DNA from: Steroidobacteraceae bacterium | Lineage (GTDB): Bacteria; Pseudomonadota; Gammaproteobacteria; Steroidobacterales; Steroidobacteraceae | Direction of reading: 5' to 3' | DNA: 8,246 nucleotides | Assembly (NCBI GenBank): GCA_023253235.1 | Contig: JALRHE010000138.1 | Coordinates: 1 to 8,246, forward strand | In this document: positions 6,552 through 8,246 of the stretch, one piece after another | How the letters are laid out: every line of letters starts with the position of its first letter | Numbering within the stretch: position 1 is the first letter of the stretch | The notes under the pieces: generated by a model | Told to the model about the DNA's origin: nothing | Database searches by the model: none | Seen by the model: the letters and a program-made list of their open reading frames with translations, nothing else | Made by a program: the position numbers and the translations under genes

Positions 6552-8033
6552 TCACGCGAAGCAGGAATGGAAACCTGCCTCAAGCTCCTGGCGATCCAAC
6601 TTTCGACCAATGAAAACCAGCGTATTCACACGATCGGATCCTGCTGGCCACGGACGCTCCAACTGTCCGTCGAACATCATGTGCACTCCGTGAAACACAT
6701 AGCGACGCGGCTCACCCTTGATGGAGACGACACCCTTCATTCGGAAAATGTCGGCTCCACGACTTTTGAGCAGATAAGAGAGCCAATCATTGAGCTTGTT
6801 GGGATCGACCGCACGCGGATCGGTCAAACCAATCGATGAAATCTCCTCGTCATGATGGTGTGACGCAAAGCGTCTCTCGGCGATCGGTTTCGCACCCTCG
6901 ATACGCAGACCAAATTCGATGGGTGCATGCTCGACAACCATCACATAGCGACCTGCACTTGCGATATCTATATGGAAGTGGCTTCCGTCGTGTCCGACAT
7001 CGATACGATAGGGTGCGTCGGCAGGCTTCAGGCTGCCACCGCAAGCGACCTGCTGCCCTTCTTCGGCAAACGCGCGTACGGCAGGCTCGATGCAAGCGGC
7101 GAGCGCTGCGGCAGACTCACCTGCTCCAGCGCTCAACAATGCGACTGCCAAACCACCTTCATGCGCATGATCGTGACCATGATGATCGTGGTCGTGATGC
7201 CCATCGTCGTGATCATGCCCGTGGTTATGCTCGTGATGATGCTCATGCGGGTGATGGGCATGGTCACATTCACCGTCATGATGGTGTTCATGATGGCGAT
7301 GCTCATGGGTATCGCCACCCGTTCGCAGTTCGTGACGACCCGCCGACAGATCGTAGAGCCCGGCCCACTCGAACGGATACTGTGGCTCCAGAAATGCCGA
7401 GTCCACCGCCAACGCGCGATCGAGATCGAAAGCGCCGACGTCGAGCACACGCTCGATGGGGACATCGGCATTGCGGGTTCGGAAAATTTTCGCAGTGCCA
7501 TTGATCGCACGAATACGTCGCTCGATACGCTCGAGCTCCGCTTCGCTCACGAGATCGACCTTGTTGAGCAGGATCACATCAGCGAAAGCAACTTGCTCGC
7601 CGGGCTCCTTCATTTCATCGAGATGCTTCTCGATGTGATGCGCATCAATGACGGTGACGATCGCGTCGAGCAGGAACTGCTGCTTAAACTCATCGTCGAG
7701 GAAAAACGTCTGCGCGACCGGACCTGGATCCGCCATGCCGGTCGTTTCGACGATGATGTAGTCGAACTTATCGCGACGCTTGAGGAGCTGCCCCAAAATG
7801 CGCAACAAGTCGCCGCGCACAGTGCAGCAGATGCATCCGTTGTTGGTTTCGAAGATTTCTTCTTCGGCACCAATGACGAGTTGGTGATCGATACCCACCT
7901 CACCGAATTCGTTTTCGATGACAGCGATACGCTTGCCGTGATTCTCGGAGAGAATGCGGTTGAGCAACGTGGTCTTTCCAGACCCCAGAAATCCCGTCAG
8001 GACGGTGACGGGCACCCGATCCGTGGTAGCCAT
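6552..8033 (-). CDS. COG0523 / CobW-family metallochaperone GTPase with His-rich loop and extra domain
   Basis: Cytoplasmic P-loop GTPase of the COG0523 group (YjiA, ZigA, CobW, ZNG1 relatives), which deliver zinc or other metals to client proteins. The 493 residues contain Walker A GFLGSGKTT (14-22), ENEFGEVGID (40-49), the metal-site CICC (67-70), a Walker-B-like IIVETTG (93-99), NKVD for guanine (157-160), a His-rich loop (243-291), an unfamiliar domain (294-391), a second HHH cluster (392-394), and the CobW C-terminal domain (about 397-492, with FHGVHMMFDG and NTLVFIGRK). Family members are commonly 320-420 residues, so this one is long because of the loop and insert. The start at 8033 gives MATTDRVPVTVLTGF; upstream in-frame ATGs at 8045, 8060 and 8066 also exist. 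No Shine-Dalgarno is visible before any. It is the first gene of a three-gene operon, divergent from a zur-like gene, which favours zinc over cobalt as its metal. Confidence 0.93.
   Translation of the reverse strand: MATTDRVPVTVLTGFLGSGKTTLLNRILSENHGKRIAVIENEFGEVGIDHQLVIGAEEEIFETNNGCICCTVRGDLLRILGQLLKRRDKFDYIIVETTGMADPGPVAQTFFLDDEFKQQFLLDAIVTVIDAHHIEKHLDEMKEPGEQVAFADVILLNKVDLVSEAELERIERRIRAINGTAKIFRTRNADVPIERVLDVGAFDLDRALAVDSAFLEPQYPFEWAGLYDLSAGRHELRTGGDTHEHRHHEHHHDGECDHAHHPHEHHHEHNHGHDHDDGHHDHDHHGHDHAHEGGLAVALLSAGAGESAAALAACIEPAVRAFAEEGQQVACGGSLKPADAPYRIDVGHDGSHFHIDIASAGRYVMVVEHAPIEFGLRIEGAKPIAERRFASHHHDEEISSIGLTDPRAVDPNKLNDWLSYLLKSRGADIFRMKGVVSIKGEPRRYVFHGVHMMFDGQLERPWPAGSDRVNTLVFIGRKLDRQELEAGFHSCFA
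6861..7154 (-). other. Unrecognised domain inserted between His-rich loop and CobW C-terminal domain
   Basis: Residues 294-391 of the GTPase. An Ala-rich predicted helix (about 303-325) is followed by probable beta strands with PYRIDVGHDGSHFHIDI and AGRYVMVVEHAPIEFGLRI. Histidines at 348, 352, 354 and 369 could bind metal. Minimal COG0523 proteins such as YjiA lack this segment. I do not recognise a named family. Confidence 0.55.
7161..7307 (-). repeat. Histidine-rich low-complexity coding tract in the GTPase
   Basis: Codons 243-291 encode 26 histidines in 49 residues, mixed with Asp, Glu and Gly, as in HHEHHH and HDHDD. On the plus strand it reads as imperfect CATGATG-like repeats. Such loops in COG0523 proteins are known to bind or store several metal ions; slippage in this tract could change loop length between strains. 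Confidence 0.9.
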
Positions 8034-8061
8034 ATAGTGACGCATGATAACGTACGGCATG
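8033..8061. promoter_or_regulatory. Compact divergent start region between GTPase operon and zur-like gene
   Basis: Two CATG palindromes (8043-8046 and 8058-8061), 15 bases apart, each give an in-frame ATG to both divergent genes, so the true 5' ends may abut or even overlap. Candidate -10 hexamers are TATAGT at 8033-8038 on the plus strand and TATCAT at 8049-8044 on the minus strand. Their -35 regions are poor. If used, both would give mRNAs with leaders of only a few bases for at least one start choice. Neither gene has a visible Shine-Dalgarno. A GCCAT/ATGGC inverted repeat (8029-8033 / 8059-8063) frames the region, but I see no good match to a Zur box. Confidence 0.35.
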
Positions 8062-8246
8062 GCCAAAACAGGCGAATCACACGTCTCTGCTCACGACCAC
8101 CAGAGCTGTATCACGCACGCTCTCGACACGGCCGCCGATCTTTGCGAGCGACGCGGACTCAACCTCACTCCGATCCGTAGACGGGTGCTCGAAATCGTAT
8201 GGCGATCACACGAACCCATCGGTGCGTACCAGATCTTGGCGGAACT
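8059..8246 (+). CDS. zur: Fur-family regulator, Zur-like, 5' part only (runs off window)
   Basis: Partial gene: ATG at 8059 and an open frame of 62 codons to the window edge; the stop lies beyond 8246. The visible part is the N-terminal winged-helix region of a Fur-family repressor. Residues 22-62 (LDTAADLCERRGLNLTPIRR, then VLEIVWRSHEPIGAYQIL) match the start of Zur: a helix with conserved Cys (C29), the LTPxR motif (36-40), and the GAYxxL segment (55-60) typical of Zur rather than Fur, which has HLSAEDVY-type sequence there. The metal-binding domain that would prove zinc sensing is outside the window. A short extension with H8, H12, H14, C17 and H20 precedes the conserved part. An alternative in-frame ATG at 8044 would add five residues. 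No Shine-Dalgarno is seen for either. Divergent orientation next to a COG0523 operon supports zinc-responsive control. Family assignment is firm; the Zur subtype is likely. Confidence 0.82.
   Translation, partial: MAKTGESHVSAHDHQSCITHALDTAADLCERRGLNLTPIRRRVLEIVWRSHEPIGAYQILAE

Noticed and set aside
8040..8053. ACG...CGT dyad as a Zur box
   Set aside because: Only 3-base arms around an AT-containing core; it does not resemble the known long Zur palindrome with TGTTATA/TATAACA halves. Left as unresolved rather than called.
6927..8180. Long plus-strand open frame of 417 codons with a Met/Val-rich, membrane-like stretch
   Set aside because: It is antisense to the COG0523 GTPase; the Met-rich part is simply the complement of His codons (CAT/CAC) in the His loop. 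No ribosome-binding site and no family resemblance.

Overview
The window is a compact chromosomal segment, about 58-60% GC by eye, with seven protein genes and almost no non-coding sequence. No stretch over 300 bases lacks a gene; the longest gap is about 100 bases. Gene types, Shine-Dalgarno sequences and codon use suggest a free-living Gammaproteobacterium, perhaps related to Xanthomonadales, Nevskiales or Steroidobacterales. That placement is inference: no rRNA or other marker is present. I see no insertion sequence, phage gene, CRISPR array, tRNA or rRNA.

Left region (1-1524). A minus-strand gene encodes a complete 470-residue metallo-beta-lactamase/beta-CASP protein of the CPSF-like RNA-specificity family. 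It is divergent from the next gene across about 100 bases.

Middle region (1525-4172). Two plus-strand genes overlapping by ATGA encode a molybdenum hydroxylase of the isoquinoline 1-oxidoreductase / aldehyde dehydrogenase type: a small subunit with two [2Fe-2S] clusters and a large molybdopterin subunit with a twin-arginine export signal. No electron-accepting cytochrome or cofactor-maturation gene accompanies them. The large-subunit gene ends tail to tail with the next gene, the two sharing one TTAA as stop codons.

Right region (4169-8246). A minus-strand three-gene operon, reading from 8033 down to 4169, encodes (1) a COG0523/CobW-family metallochaperone GTPase with a very histidine-rich loop and an extra unrecognised domain, (2) an eight-repeat WD40-type beta-propeller, and (3) a signal-peptide-bearing M20 zinc metallopeptidase/amidohydrolase. 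Divergent from it, with starts only 10-25 bases away, is the 5' end of a Fur-family gene whose N-terminus resembles the zinc regulator Zur; it runs off the window end. Together these look like a zinc-responsive module: Zur would sense zinc and repress the operon, the GTPase would handle zinc under starvation, and the WD40 and M20 proteins are partners of unknown role. This module is the most interesting part of the window. The regulatory link is inferred from gene order; I found no convincing Zur box.
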